Below, in pieces: positions 33,084 to 41,538 of a DNA stretch of 64,000 nt; the stretch's first letter is position 1, and the number at the start of each line of letters is the position of its first letter. Location: assembly GCA_965530755.1 (NCBI GenBank), contig CBESNA010000004.1, positions 77,284 to 141,283 on the forward strand, read 5' to 3'. The notes under the pieces are model-generated. The model saw only the letters and a list, made by a program, of their open reading frames with translations. It made no database searches and was not told where the DNA came from. Made by a program: the position numbers and the translations under genes. This DNA is from SZUA-35 sp965530755 (GTDB taxonomy: Bacteria; Actinomycetota; Acidimicrobiia; Acidimicrobiales; SZUA-35).

Positions 33084-34903
33084 CAGTTGCCTCCCGTTGC
33101 CTCGGCAACGTCGGCGCCGGCCGCTGCGATCGCTGGGTCGGCGCTGGCCAGAACCTGCCGATACCGCTCGCTGGCAGCCAGCAGGTCCTCGTGCGAACCC
33201 TGGGCGACGATGCGTCCTTCGTCGAGCAACACGACCCGGTCGGCCAGAGCGATCGTGGCCGGTCGGTGAGCGATCACGATGGTCGTCCGTCCGTCCATCA
33301 CCTCTGCCATCGCCTCGCGGATCTCGTGCTCCTTCGACGGATCGACGGCCGAGGTCGCATCGTCGAGGATCAGCACTCGAGGATCGGCGAGTACAGCCCG
33401 CGCGATCGCGATTCTTTGGCGTTGTCCCCCGGACAGCGAATAGCCACGTTCGCCGAGTGGCGTGTCGAAACCGCGGTCGAGCTGTTCGATGAAATCGGCC
33501 GCGCCGGCGAGGTGGGCAGCACGACGAACATCGACCTCGAGCGCCGACGGGTCAGCGAAGGCGATGTTGTCGTAGACGCTCCCCGAGAACAGGAACGTGT
33601 CCTCGAACACGAGCGCCACGGCTCGTCTGAGTTCGTGGCGCCGGAGATCTCGGACGTCGACCCCGTCGAGCAGAACCGCACCGTTCGTGACGTCGTAGAA
33701 CCGGGGCAGGAGCCGCGCCACCGTACTCTTGCCGCAACCCGTTGCTCCCACGATGGCGACAGACTCGCCGGCGTCGATCCGGAGATCCAGATCGTCGAGG
33801 ACCGGCAGGGGAGGGCCTTCGTTCTCGTAGTGGAACGACACGTTCCGAAACTCGACCGAACCGGTCTGGCGGGAGCGAGGCGGCAGGTGCTTCGGGTGTG
33901 CCGGATCGACAATGGCCGGAGCCGTGGCCAGGACTTCGTCGATTCGTTCGCCCGCAGCGATGGCTCGTTGCCCCTGAGCGACGACCATGCCGAGCATCCG
34001 GAGGGGCTGGATGAGCATCACGACATACAGGTTGAAACCGACGAGCTCGCCGACGGTCAGTTCCCGTTCGATCGCCAGGTGGCCTCCGTACGCCAACACG
34101 GCGACGAGGCCGAGGTTGGGCACGAGCTCGAGGGCCGGCAGGAAGCGAGCTCGCACCCCGGATGTCTTCAGCGACTGCTCGAAGAGTTCATCGGCAGCCC
34201 TTGCCAGCTTCGCGTCCTGCGTCGACTCGAAACCGAATCCCTTGACGACCCTCATGCCCGAAAGCGTCTCCTCGACCACGCCGGCGACCTCGGCGGATTG
34301 TTCCTGCACCGCGACCAGGGGTTCGTGGAGCTGCTGGGAGAAGCGGCGACCGAGCACGTTGACCAAGGGCAAACCGACGACAGCGAGCAGGGCCAGCGTC
34401 GGTTGCAGGATGAACATGATGGCGGCGGCCGAGATCACGATCAGCGCGTTTCCGGTGGTGATCGGAACCATCGTGACGACGTTCTGGAACTGATTCAGAT
34501 CGGTGTTGACCCGACTCATCAGCTCACCAGTGGCAACGCGGTCGTGGTACGCGCTGTGGAGCCGTTGAATGTGAGCGAAGAGGCGGTCACGCATCTGCGC
34601 CTCGACCGCTCTCGCGTTGCGGAAGGCGACGTACCGTCGAAGCCCCAGGAACACGCCGGACACCGCCCCGGCCACTGCAACGAGCAGCGCCCAACGCCAG
34701 AGCGGATCCTCGCCCTGGATGCTCCGGTCGATGCCGAGCTGGACGAGACGGGGAACAGAGACGCGGGCAGCGGTCCACCCGAGCGCCACCAGCATGCCGA
34801 CGAAGAGGCCCATCCGCTGTGGCTTCAGCGCATCGACCAGCAGATGCCAGCCCGGCGAGTTGCGCCCGCCGGGTCGGGGAGGTTCAGGATCGGGGTCAGG
34901 CAC
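33083..34903 (-). CDS. ABC exporter half-transporter with degenerate Walker B
   Basis: 606 residues from GTG 34903. Transmembrane domain followed by the ATPase domain: Walker A GATGCGKSTVARLL, signature SLSGGQRQRIAIARA, Walker B VLILDDATSAVD, where the catalytic Glu is Asp, switch His IAHRPAT. It shares a base with its partner downstream, so is translationally coupled. The Asp indicates a low-activity nucleotide site, as known for asymmetric heterodimers such as TM287/288 and BmrCD. Second half of the exporter. Confidence 0.92.
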   Translation of the reverse strand: MPDPDPEPPRPGGRNSPGWHLLVDALKPQRMGLFVGMLVALGWTAARVSVPRLVQLGIDRSIQGEDPLWRWALLVAVAGAVSGVFLGLRRYVAFRNARAVEAQMRDRLFAHIQRLHSAYHDRVATGELMSRVNTDLNQFQNVVTMVPITTGNALIVISAAAIMFILQPTLALLAVVGLPLVNVLGRRFSQQLHEPLVAVQEQSAEVAGVVEETLSGMRVVKGFGFESTQDAKLARAADELFEQSLKTSGVRARFLPALELVPNLGLVAVLAYGGHLAIERELTVGELVGFNLYVVMLIQPLRMLGMVVAQGQRAIAAGERIDEVLATAPAIVDPAHPKHLPPRSRQTGSVEFRNVSFHYENEGPPLPVLDDLDLRIDAGESVAIVGATGCGKSTVARLLPRFYDVTNGAVLLDGVDVRDLRRHELRRAVALVFEDTFLFSGSVYDNIAFADPSALEVDVRRAAHLAGAADFIEQLDRGFDTPLGERGYSLSGGQRQRIAIARAVLADPRVLILDDATSAVDPSKEHEIREAMAEVMDGRTTIVIAHRPATIALADRVVLLDEGRIVAQGSHEDLLAASERYRQVLASADPAIAAAGADVAEATGGN

Positions 34904-34961
34904 TGGTGGACAGTCCTAGTTCGTCCCGCTGCCGACCATCAACTCCATTTGGGGGGCGGGG

Positions 34962-35750
34962 CTACCAGGTCATGCCGCCGTCGACCTTCACGATACTGCC
35001 CGTCGTGTAGCTCGACGCATCGCTGGCGAGGTAGAGCGCAGCGCCGATGATCTCGTCCGGCTGGCCGCCACGCTGAAGCGGGATCGATTGCTTGGCCTGA
35101 GCGTCGAAGGCATCGAGGTCCCAGGCCTTCGAGATGTCGGTGAGGAACGGTCCCGGCTGGATCACGTTCGCTCTGACCTTCGGACCGAACATGTGGGCAA
35201 GCCCGATCGTCATCGAGTTGAGGCCCGCCTTCGCTGCCGCGTACGGGATCTCGGCCGATGACGGCTGCGAGGCGGCGACCGAGCTGACGTTGATGATCGA
35301 GCCGCCCCGACCTGCAGCCATGTGCTCGGCGACGAGCGCCGACAAGCGGAACGGACCCTTCAGATTCACGTCGATCACCTTGTCGAAGAGCAATTCGCTG
35401 ACCGAACCGAGCGACTCGTACAGCGGCGACATCCCGGCGTTGTTGACGAAGACGTCGATCCGGCCGAAGCGCTCGATGACCTTCTCGACAAGGGCCGTAC
35501 AGGCGTCCCAGTCACCGACATGGCACTGGATACCGAGCGTTTCGGCGCCGGTCGACTCACTGATCTGTCGCGCTGCGAGCTCGCAGGCCCCACCTTTCCT
35601 GCTGGCGATCACCACGGTCGCGCCCTGCAGTGCGAACGCCTCCGCCATGGATCGACCCAGTCCGCGGCTCCCACCGGTGATCACGGCGACGCGGTCGGTC
35701 AGGTCGAACATCGACATCGGCCCGGCACTGCCGGCGGGATTGGATGACAT
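34962..35750 (-). CDS. Short-chain dehydrogenase/reductase
   Basis: 262 residues from ATG 35750, chosen because AGGAG stands 7 nt upstream. Rossmann motif TGGSRGLGRSMAEAFA, NNAGMSPLY and catalytic SSVAASQPSSAEIPYAAAKAG. Similar in style to gluconate 5-dehydrogenase or 3-oxoacyl reductases. It is divergent from the acyl-CoA dehydrogenase at 35802, 51 nt away, so the two may share a promoter region and a pathway. Substrate unknown. Confidence 0.88.
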   Translation of the reverse strand: MSSNPAGSAGPMSMFDLTDRVAVITGGSRGLGRSMAEAFALQGATVVIASRKGGACELAARQISESTGAETLGIQCHVGDWDACTALVEKVIERFGRIDVFVNNAGMSPLYESLGSVSELLFDKVIDVNLKGPFRLSALVAEHMAAGRGGSIINVSSVAASQPSSAEIPYAAAKAGLNSMTIGLAHMFGPKVRANVIQPGPFLTDISKAWDLDAFDAQAKQSIPLQRGGQPDEIIGAALYLASDASSYTTGSIVKVDGGMTW

Positions 35751-35801
35751 CGGCGAACTCCTGCACACTCGGGGAACTTGTCCAGTCCCAGGGGGATCAC
35801 T

Positions 35802-37037
35802 ATGGCCATCGACTTCACACTCTCGCCAGCGCACGAGGAGATTCGGTCTCGGGTTCGAGCGTTCGTCGAGGACCACATCGCCCCTGAGGAGGCCCGCCTC
35901 GAGGCCGAGAAGGTGCAGGAGAACGACCGCAAGGCCTACGTCGCGGCGCTGATTGCACTGCGCAAGAGGGCGCACGCCGAGGGCATCTGGCTGCCTCACA
36001 TGCCCGAGGAATGGGGTGGCATGGGCCTCGGACACGTCGCCCTCGCCATGGTCCAGGCCGAGGCAGCGAAGAGCCGGTTGGGTCCCTGGGTGTTCAACTG
36101 TCAGGCCCCGGACGAGGGCAACATGCACACCATGCTCCACTGGGCGACCGATGAGCAGAAGGAAAAGTATCTTCGCCCTCTGTGCGAGGGCAAGACTTGG
36201 TCGTGTTTCGCCATGACCGAACCCGAGGTGGCCGGATCAGATCCCACGCTCATTCGCACCAATGGGTACCAGGACGGTGAGGAGTGGGTCCTGAACGGTC
36301 ACAAGTGGTTCATCTCGAATGCGAACCGAGCCAACTTCGCGATCCTGATCGCTCGCACCGAGGACGATCCCAACCTTCCGCAGGCTGGCAACACCGCCTT
36401 CATCATCGACCTTCCGCACGACGGCTGGACCGAGGTTCGCCAGATCGAGACCATGCACGGATCCACCGGCCATTCAGAGATCCTGATCGAGGACCTTCGA
36501 GTTCATGAGCGGCAGATGCTCGGCGGTCGCGGGCAGGGCCACCTGCTCGGTCAGTACCGACTTGGACCCGCACGCTTGGCCCATTGCATGCGGTGGATCG
36601 CCCAGGCCGAAACGGCGCTCGACATGATGGTCGCTCGATCGCTCGACCGGTTCAGCCACGGTTCGATCCTCGCGGAAAAGCAGGGCGTCCAGTGGATGAT
36701 CGCCGACTCGGCGATGGAGCTCTACCAGTCGAAATTGATGGTGCTGCATGCAGCATCGAAGATCGACGCCGGCGCAGACTTCAAGAGCGAGGTGAGCATG
36801 ACCAAACACTTCGTGGCGAACGCGCTCGGCAGGATCATCGACCGCTCGATCCAGGTCCATGGTGCACTCGGTTACTCAACCGACACGCCGCTGGCCCACA
36901 TGTCCCAGCACGCTCGTTGGGCTCGATTCGCCGACGGCGCAGACGAGATCCACCAGATGCGCATCGCCCAGCGGACGATCGCGGCCTACAAAGACCACGG
37001 GACGACGAGGACCGCCACCGGCGATCTCCCTGTCTGA
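35802..37037 (+). CDS. Acyl-CoA dehydrogenase
   Basis: 411 residues. Landmarks: FAMTEPEVAGSDPTLIRT (flavin signature), LNGHKWFISNANRANFAIL and a C-terminal IQVHGALGYSTDTPLAH helix. Longer than the typical 380-residue enzymes, with an N-terminal helix set beginning MAIDFTLSPAHEEIRSRVRAF. GGGGGA stands 5 nt upstream of the ATG, and this ATG is preferred over the ATG at 35778. Acts on acyl-CoA thioesters; the specific chain cannot be read. Confidence 0.9.
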   Translation: MAIDFTLSPAHEEIRSRVRAFVEDHIAPEEARLEAEKVQENDRKAYVAALIALRKRAHAEGIWLPHMPEEWGGMGLGHVALAMVQAEAAKSRLGPWVFNCQAPDEGNMHTMLHWATDEQKEKYLRPLCEGKTWSCFAMTEPEVAGSDPTLIRTNGYQDGEEWVLNGHKWFISNANRANFAILIARTEDDPNLPQAGNTAFIIDLPHDGWTEVRQIETMHGSTGHSEILIEDLRVHERQMLGGRGQGHLLGQYRLGPARLAHCMRWIAQAETALDMMVARSLDRFSHGSILAEKQGVQWMIADSAMELYQSKLMVLHAASKIDAGADFKSEVSMTKHFVANALGRIIDRSIQVHGALGYSTDTPLAHMSQHARWARFADGADEIHQMRIAQRTIAAYKDHGTTRTATGDLPV

Positions 37038-37083
37038 CCCTGAACCGCCTCACCACACCCCCGAATCCACCCAACCGGGAGGG

Positions 37084-39465
37084 TCAACGGCGGGGGATAC
37101 GCAGGGGGGCGTCCGGAGTGACAAGGAGCCGTTCCTCGCCGAGGCCAATGGGCACACCCACGCCGTCGACGACGGTCAACGTCGCTCCGTCGTGGTCGAG
37201 TTCGACCTTCAGCTTCATGCCGTGGCGGCGGAGCCAGAATGTGATCCCGTCCCACACCGCGGGCAATCGGGGAGTGAACTCGAGGCGGTCGCCGCGTTCG
37301 ACCATGCCGGCGAAGCCGTGCACGACGCCAGCCCACACGCCACCTGCCGACGCAATGTGCACACCGTCAGACGTATTGCCGTGATCGTCCGCCAGGTCGA
37401 GATAGAGCGAGCGGTGGAAGTAGTCGACCGCCTGCTCCTCGTAGCCGACAGCGGCGGCGACGATCGCCTGCACGCACGCCGACAGTGATGAATCACCGGT
37501 CGTGATCGGGTCGTAGTAGTCGAAGTTGCGTCGCTTCTGGTCCTCGGAGAACTGCTCGCCGCGAAGGAACATGGCCAGCACGACATCGGCCTGCTTGAGA
37601 ACCTGATGGCGGTAGATCACGAGCGGGTGGTAGTTGAGGAGCAGCGGATACTTGTCGCTCGGCGTCCCGGCCCAGTCCCACGGCTCGAGGTCGAGGAACT
37701 CAGCGTCCTGGGGGTGGATCTCGAGCTCGTCGTCGAATGGGATGTACATGGCATCGGCCGCGTGGTCCCAGGCATCGAGTTCACCGAGATCGAGGTTGGT
37801 CGAACGTTGGACGAAGGCGAACATCTCGGCGTTCCACTCCGCCAAGAAGCGAACCGTGCGTGCGGCGTAGCGCAGATTGAATCTGGCCATGATGTTGGTG
37901 TAGGCGTTGTCGTTGACGACCGTCGTGTACTCGTCCGGCCCGGTCACCCGGTGGATGTGGAATGTCTCGGACCCATCGGTTGCGTAGAAGCCGAGGTCGG
38001 CCCACATACGAGCGGTCTCGACCAGGATTTCGGCGCCCTCATGAGCGAGGAAGTCGATGTCACCCGAGGCGTCGAGATAGCGGCGCAGCGCGAAGACGAT
38101 GGCGGCGTTGATGTGGTACTGCGCGGTACCTGCGGCGTAGTAGGCGGACGCTTCCTCGCCGTTGATCGTTCGCCACGGGTACAAGGCGCCGTTCTCGCTC
38201 AGCATCTTGGCCCGTTCCCGAGCTGCATCGAGCATCTTCCAACGGAAACGAATGACCTTTCGTGCTGCCTCGGGATTGGTGTAGGAGAGGAACGGGGCGA
38301 CGTAGACCTCGGTGTCCCAGAAATAGTGCCCGTCGTAACCGCCGGCAGTGACCGCTTTGGCGGCGACACCCTGCTCCTGGGTGCGCCCGGTGGCCTGCGC
38401 CAGCTGGAAGAGGTTCCAGCGCAGGGCCTGCTGGGCCTGTTCGTCACCCCGCAGCTCGATGTCGGCATCGTCCCAGAAGTCATCGAGCCACTCGCGTTGT
38501 TCGGAACGCAGCGACTCCAGACCGGCATTCGCGGCTCGATGGATGGTTCGTTCACATCGATCAGCGAGTTCTTCAGCCGGGACTCCGGTCGACGAGTGAT
38601 ATGACACCAGCTTCGTGATCCGTATGGTCTCGCCCGGCCTGCCCTGCACCGTGATCACGGATTTCGCGAGGTCATTCACGACGCTCGTCTCCACCTCGTA
38701 TTCACAAGCGGTACTGATCACATGCCGGAATCCGCACGCCAGAGTCATCCGGCTGTTCGTGGCGCGGTAGCCGAGGATGACGGCATCGTCGCGCTCGACT
38801 CCACCTCGCCTCAGCTTGGGCTGGAGCACGCGATGATTGAACTTGCTCGCCTGCCGCGGATCCATACCCTCGCCGAGCGCGGCGGACCGGACGTGGTATT
38901 CGTCCTCGCCGTCCTGGCGATTCATGAGTTGTGACGAGATGACGATCGGCGCGGCAGCGTCGAGCAGCGTGACGTCGAAGGTCATCACGGCAAGATGCCG
39001 GTGAGCGAAGCTCACCATGCGCGACGACGAGACCTTGACCTTCTTGCCCGCCGGGGTCAACCAGATCAGCTCACGGGTCAGATGACCGGCACGGAAGTCG
39101 ACCGCTCGCTCGTACTCGAGAAGGTCGGCGTCGGAGAGCAGCAACGGCTCGTCATCGACGTAGAGCTTGAGCAGTTTCGCATCGGGAGCATTGACGATGG
39201 TCTGCCCGGTGGTGGCGAAGCCGTAGGCGTTCTCGGCGTGTTGGATCGGCCAGGTCTCGTGGAAGCCGTTGACGTAGGTGCCATGGCTGTGCGCGTCGCG
39301 GCCCTCCTCCGGGTTGGCCCGCATGCCGAGATAGCCGTTGCCCACGGCGAAGATCGTCTCCGTGTGACCGAGATCCTCGGTGTGGTATTCCGTCTCGACG
39401 AGGCGCCAGGGCTCGACCGGGAAACGATGACCGGGAAGGCCCGTTGGTGTGGGACGTCGATTCAC
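37084..39465 (-). CDS. Glycoside hydrolase family 65 disaccharide phosphorylase
   Basis: 793 residues from GTG 39465; GAGGAG stands 6 nt upstream, deciding this start. The family's phosphate and sugar-binding segment AGGYDGHYFWDTEVYVAPF is about 376-392 and the catalytic acid Glu512 lies in HRVTGPDEYT. GH65 enzymes phosphorolyse maltose, trehalose, kojibiose or nigerose to beta-glucose-1-phosphate. The next gene upstream (10 nt away) is a beta-phosphoglucomutase, exactly the partner needed. M. tuberculosis Rv3400-Rv3401 has the same pair. Which disaccharide is used is not evident; a hydrolase variant is possible. Confidence 0.9.
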   Translation of the reverse strand: MNRRPTPTGLPGHRFPVEPWRLVETEYHTEDLGHTETIFAVGNGYLGMRANPEEGRDAHSHGTYVNGFHETWPIQHAENAYGFATTGQTIVNAPDAKLLKLYVDDEPLLLSDADLLEYERAVDFRAGHLTRELIWLTPAGKKVKVSSSRMVSFAHRHLAVMTFDVTLLDAAAPIVISSQLMNRQDGEDEYHVRSAALGEGMDPRQASKFNHRVLQPKLRRGGVERDDAVILGYRATNSRMTLACGFRHVISTACEYEVETSVVNDLAKSVITVQGRPGETIRITKLVSYHSSTGVPAEELADRCERTIHRAANAGLESLRSEQREWLDDFWDDADIELRGDEQAQQALRWNLFQLAQATGRTQEQGVAAKAVTAGGYDGHYFWDTEVYVAPFLSYTNPEAARKVIRFRWKMLDAARERAKMLSENGALYPWRTINGEEASAYYAAGTAQYHINAAIVFALRRYLDASGDIDFLAHEGAEILVETARMWADLGFYATDGSETFHIHRVTGPDEYTTVVNDNAYTNIMARFNLRYAARTVRFLAEWNAEMFAFVQRSTNLDLGELDAWDHAADAMYIPFDDELEIHPQDAEFLDLEPWDWAGTPSDKYPLLLNYHPLVIYRHQVLKQADVVLAMFLRGEQFSEDQKRRNFDYYDPITTGDSSLSACVQAIVAAAVGYEEQAVDYFHRSLYLDLADDHGNTSDGVHIASAGGVWAGVVHGFAGMVERGDRLEFTPRLPAVWDGITFWLRRHGMKLKVELDHDGATLTVVDGVGVPIGLGEERLLVTPDAPLRIPRR

Positions 39466-39475
39466 GCGTTGCTCC

Positions 39476-40231
39476 TCATGCCTTGTTCTCGTCGGCAGAA
39501 GCATCGTCATCACCAGCGATCGGCAGAAGGTCGGCCAAATCGTCCACCACGAACGTCGCCCCGTTTTCGATCAAGGTGCCTGCCCCGGCTCCGCGATCGA
39601 CCCCGATCACCACACCGAAGTGGCCGGCGGCCCCGGCAGCAACGCCCGACGTCGCATCTTCGACGACCACGGTTCTCGCCGGATCGACTCCCAACCGGGC
39701 GGCCCCCAACAGGTAGCTGTCGGGTGCCGGCTTGCCGGCGAGCCCGGCTTCAGCGGCCACGATTCCGTCGACGACCACGTCGAACCGTTCGGCGAGACCG
39801 GCGGCATGAAGCACCGGCACGGCATTGCGGGACGACGAGACGATGGCGCTGGGTACCCCGAGGGCCGCCAGCAGGTCGAGGGTTGCCGCCGAGCCCGGGT
39901 ATGGAGCGATCCCGTCGCGTTCGAGGATCTCGTTGAACAGCACGTTCTTCCTGTTCCCCATCGCACACACCGAGCCATCGCCGGGCGCATCGGAAGGATC
40001 TCCGAATGGCAGGTCCACTCCTCGGGCGTCGAGGAACGACTTGACACCGTCGTAGCGGGGCTTGCCATCGACATAGTGGATGTAGTCGGCCTGGGTGAAG
40101 TCCCATGGGGCGAACAACTCTGACCACGCATGCTCATGGATTTCGGCGGTCGGTGTGATCACGCCATCGAGGTCGAACAGGATGCCAGCGTGGTCATTCC
40201 ATCGGAAAGAGGATGAGGTCGATGCGGTCAC
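39476..40231 (-). CDS. Beta-phosphoglucomutase (HAD family)
   Basis: 251 residues from GTG 40231. HAD motif I FDLDGVITPTAEIHEHAW, cap domain, motif III KPAPDSYLLGAARLG and motif IV VVEDATSGV. Converts beta-glucose-1-phosphate from the GH65 phosphorylase to glucose-6-phosphate. TACAGT lies exactly 6 nt before the GTG, which settles an otherwise uncertain start in a long open frame. The stop is 10 nt before the GH65 start, so the two are co-transcribed with this gene first. Confidence 0.88.
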   Translation of the reverse strand: MTASTSSSFRWNDHAGILFDLDGVITPTAEIHEHAWSELFAPWDFTQADYIHYVDGKPRYDGVKSFLDARGVDLPFGDPSDAPGDGSVCAMGNRKNVLFNEILERDGIAPYPGSAATLDLLAALGVPSAIVSSSRNAVPVLHAAGLAERFDVVVDGIVAAEAGLAGKPAPDSYLLGAARLGVDPARTVVVEDATSGVAAGAAGHFGVVIGVDRGAGAGTLIENGATFVVDDLADLLPIAGDDDASADENKA

Positions 40232-40237
40232 CAGGAG

Positions 40238-40243
40238 ACTGTA
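40238..40243 (-). promoter_or_regulatory. -10 element for the phosphoglucomutase/GH65 operon
   Basis: TACAGT on the minus strand, 6 nt before GTG 40231. Confidence 0.5.
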
Positions 40244-40319
40244 GGCGTGAACCTCCACCTGCGTCGCGAGACGCCATCGCGCGCCCTCCCCTTTTCGGGT
40301 CCATGAGCGGAGCTCGGAG

Positions 40320-40325
40320 TAGGGT
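40320..40325 (+). promoter_or_regulatory. -10 element for the M20 amidohydrolase gene
   Basis: TAGGGT, 6 nt before the ATG at 40332. Confidence 0.5.
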
Positions 40326-40331
40326 CCGGAG

Positions 40332-41519
40332 ATGGCCGACACAGCTCCCGCGTCCGATCTCCTCTCCGCATCGCACTCCCTCGATACCGAGACGATCGAG
40401 CTTCGTCGCAGCATCCACGCCGACCCCGAGATCGGCCTCCAACTGCCTCGGACCCAGCAGCGCATCCTCGATTCCCTGACAGGCCTCGGGCTCGACATCA
40501 CCCTGGGCGAGTCGACCACATCGGTCGTGGCCGATCTCGACAGCGGGAAACCCGGACCCACCATCCTCCTTCGTGGTGACATGGACGCCCTGCCATTGCA
40601 GGAGGACCACGACACACCGTTCCGGTCGAAGATCGACGGAGCCATGCACGCATGCGGCCACGACTCCCATGTGGCCATGCTCGCCAGCGCCGCACGGCTG
40701 CTGAGCGAGAACCGCAACGAGTTCTCGGGGAAGATTCGGTTCATGTTCCAGCCCGGCGAAGAGGGTTATCACGGGGCCAAGTACATGATCGAGGAGGGTG
40801 TGCTCGACGGCATCGACCGAGCCTTCGCAATCCATGTCTTCGCCACCGTCAAGAACGGCCTGATCGCCACGAGGGGCGGTTCGCTGATGGCGAGCGCCGA
40901 CCGCTTCGAGATCACGGTCCACGGCGAGGGAGGACACGCATCTGCTCCTCACCAGTGCGTCGATCCGATCCCGGCAGCGGCGGCAACGATCACCGGTCTC
41001 CACACAATGGTCAGTCGGTCGGTCGACCCTGCCCGGAGTGGTCTCGTGACGGTGGCGCACATCGAAGCCGGCACCACGAACAACGTCATTCCCCCGAACG
41101 CATTCATGGAGGGGACGATACGGGCGCTCGACGAGGGCACTCGAGAAACGTTGCACGCCGGACTGACCCGTGTTGCCGAGGGCACGGCTGCAGCCCACGG
41201 CTGCTCATGCACCGCCGAAATCATCCCCGGCTACCCGGTCACGATCAACCATCAGGGAGAGGCCGATCGCACCCTGGCGGTGGCAGCGGAGCTGCTCGGG
41301 ACCGACAGCGTCGTCGAGATGCCGCGCGCTGTGCTCGGGGCCGAAGACTTCAGCTACGTGCTGCAGCACGTTCCCGGTGCGATGGCGTTCCTCGGAGTCT
41401 GTCCGGAGGAAATCGACCCGTCAACGGCCGCCCCCAACCACTCCAATCTCATGCGCATCAGCGAGACGAAGCTGGCGAGCGGCGTCGCGCTCTACGCGGC
41501 CATGGCCATGGCCCACTGA
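40332..41519 (+). CDS. M20 family amidohydrolase
   Basis: 395 residues. Metal ligand motifs HACGHDSHVAML (about residue 107-118) and MFQPGEEGYHGAKYM, then GEGGHASAPHQCVDPI of the lid domain, and a C-terminal VLGAEDFSYVLQHVPGA. Of the IAA-amino acid / hippurate / N-acyl amino acid hydrolase type with a dinuclear metal centre; cytosolic. Convergent with the peptidase gene, and divergent from beta-phosphoglucomutase 100 nt upstream. Confidence 0.9.
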   Translation: MADTAPASDLLSASHSLDTETIELRRSIHADPEIGLQLPRTQQRILDSLTGLGLDITLGESTTSVVADLDSGKPGPTILLRGDMDALPLQEDHDTPFRSKIDGAMHACGHDSHVAMLASAARLLSENRNEFSGKIRFMFQPGEEGYHGAKYMIEEGVLDGIDRAFAIHVFATVKNGLIATRGGSLMASADRFEITVHGEGGHASAPHQCVDPIPAAAATITGLHTMVSRSVDPARSGLVTVAHIEAGTTNNVIPPNAFMEGTIRALDEGTRETLHAGLTRVAEGTAAAHGCSCTAEIIPGYPVTINHQGEADRTLAVAAELLGTDSVVEMPRAVLGAEDFSYVLQHVPGAMAFLGVCPEEIDPSTAAPNHSNLMRISETKLASGVALYAAMAMAH

Positions 41520-41538
41520 GCTCAGACGTTCTCACTGC

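Noticed and set aside
33191..35050. Long plus-strand ORF (619 codons) opposite the ABC exporter
   Set aside because: Shadow of a GC-rich gene; the minus frame has all ABC motifs, while this reading is Asp/Arg/His-rich with no domain.
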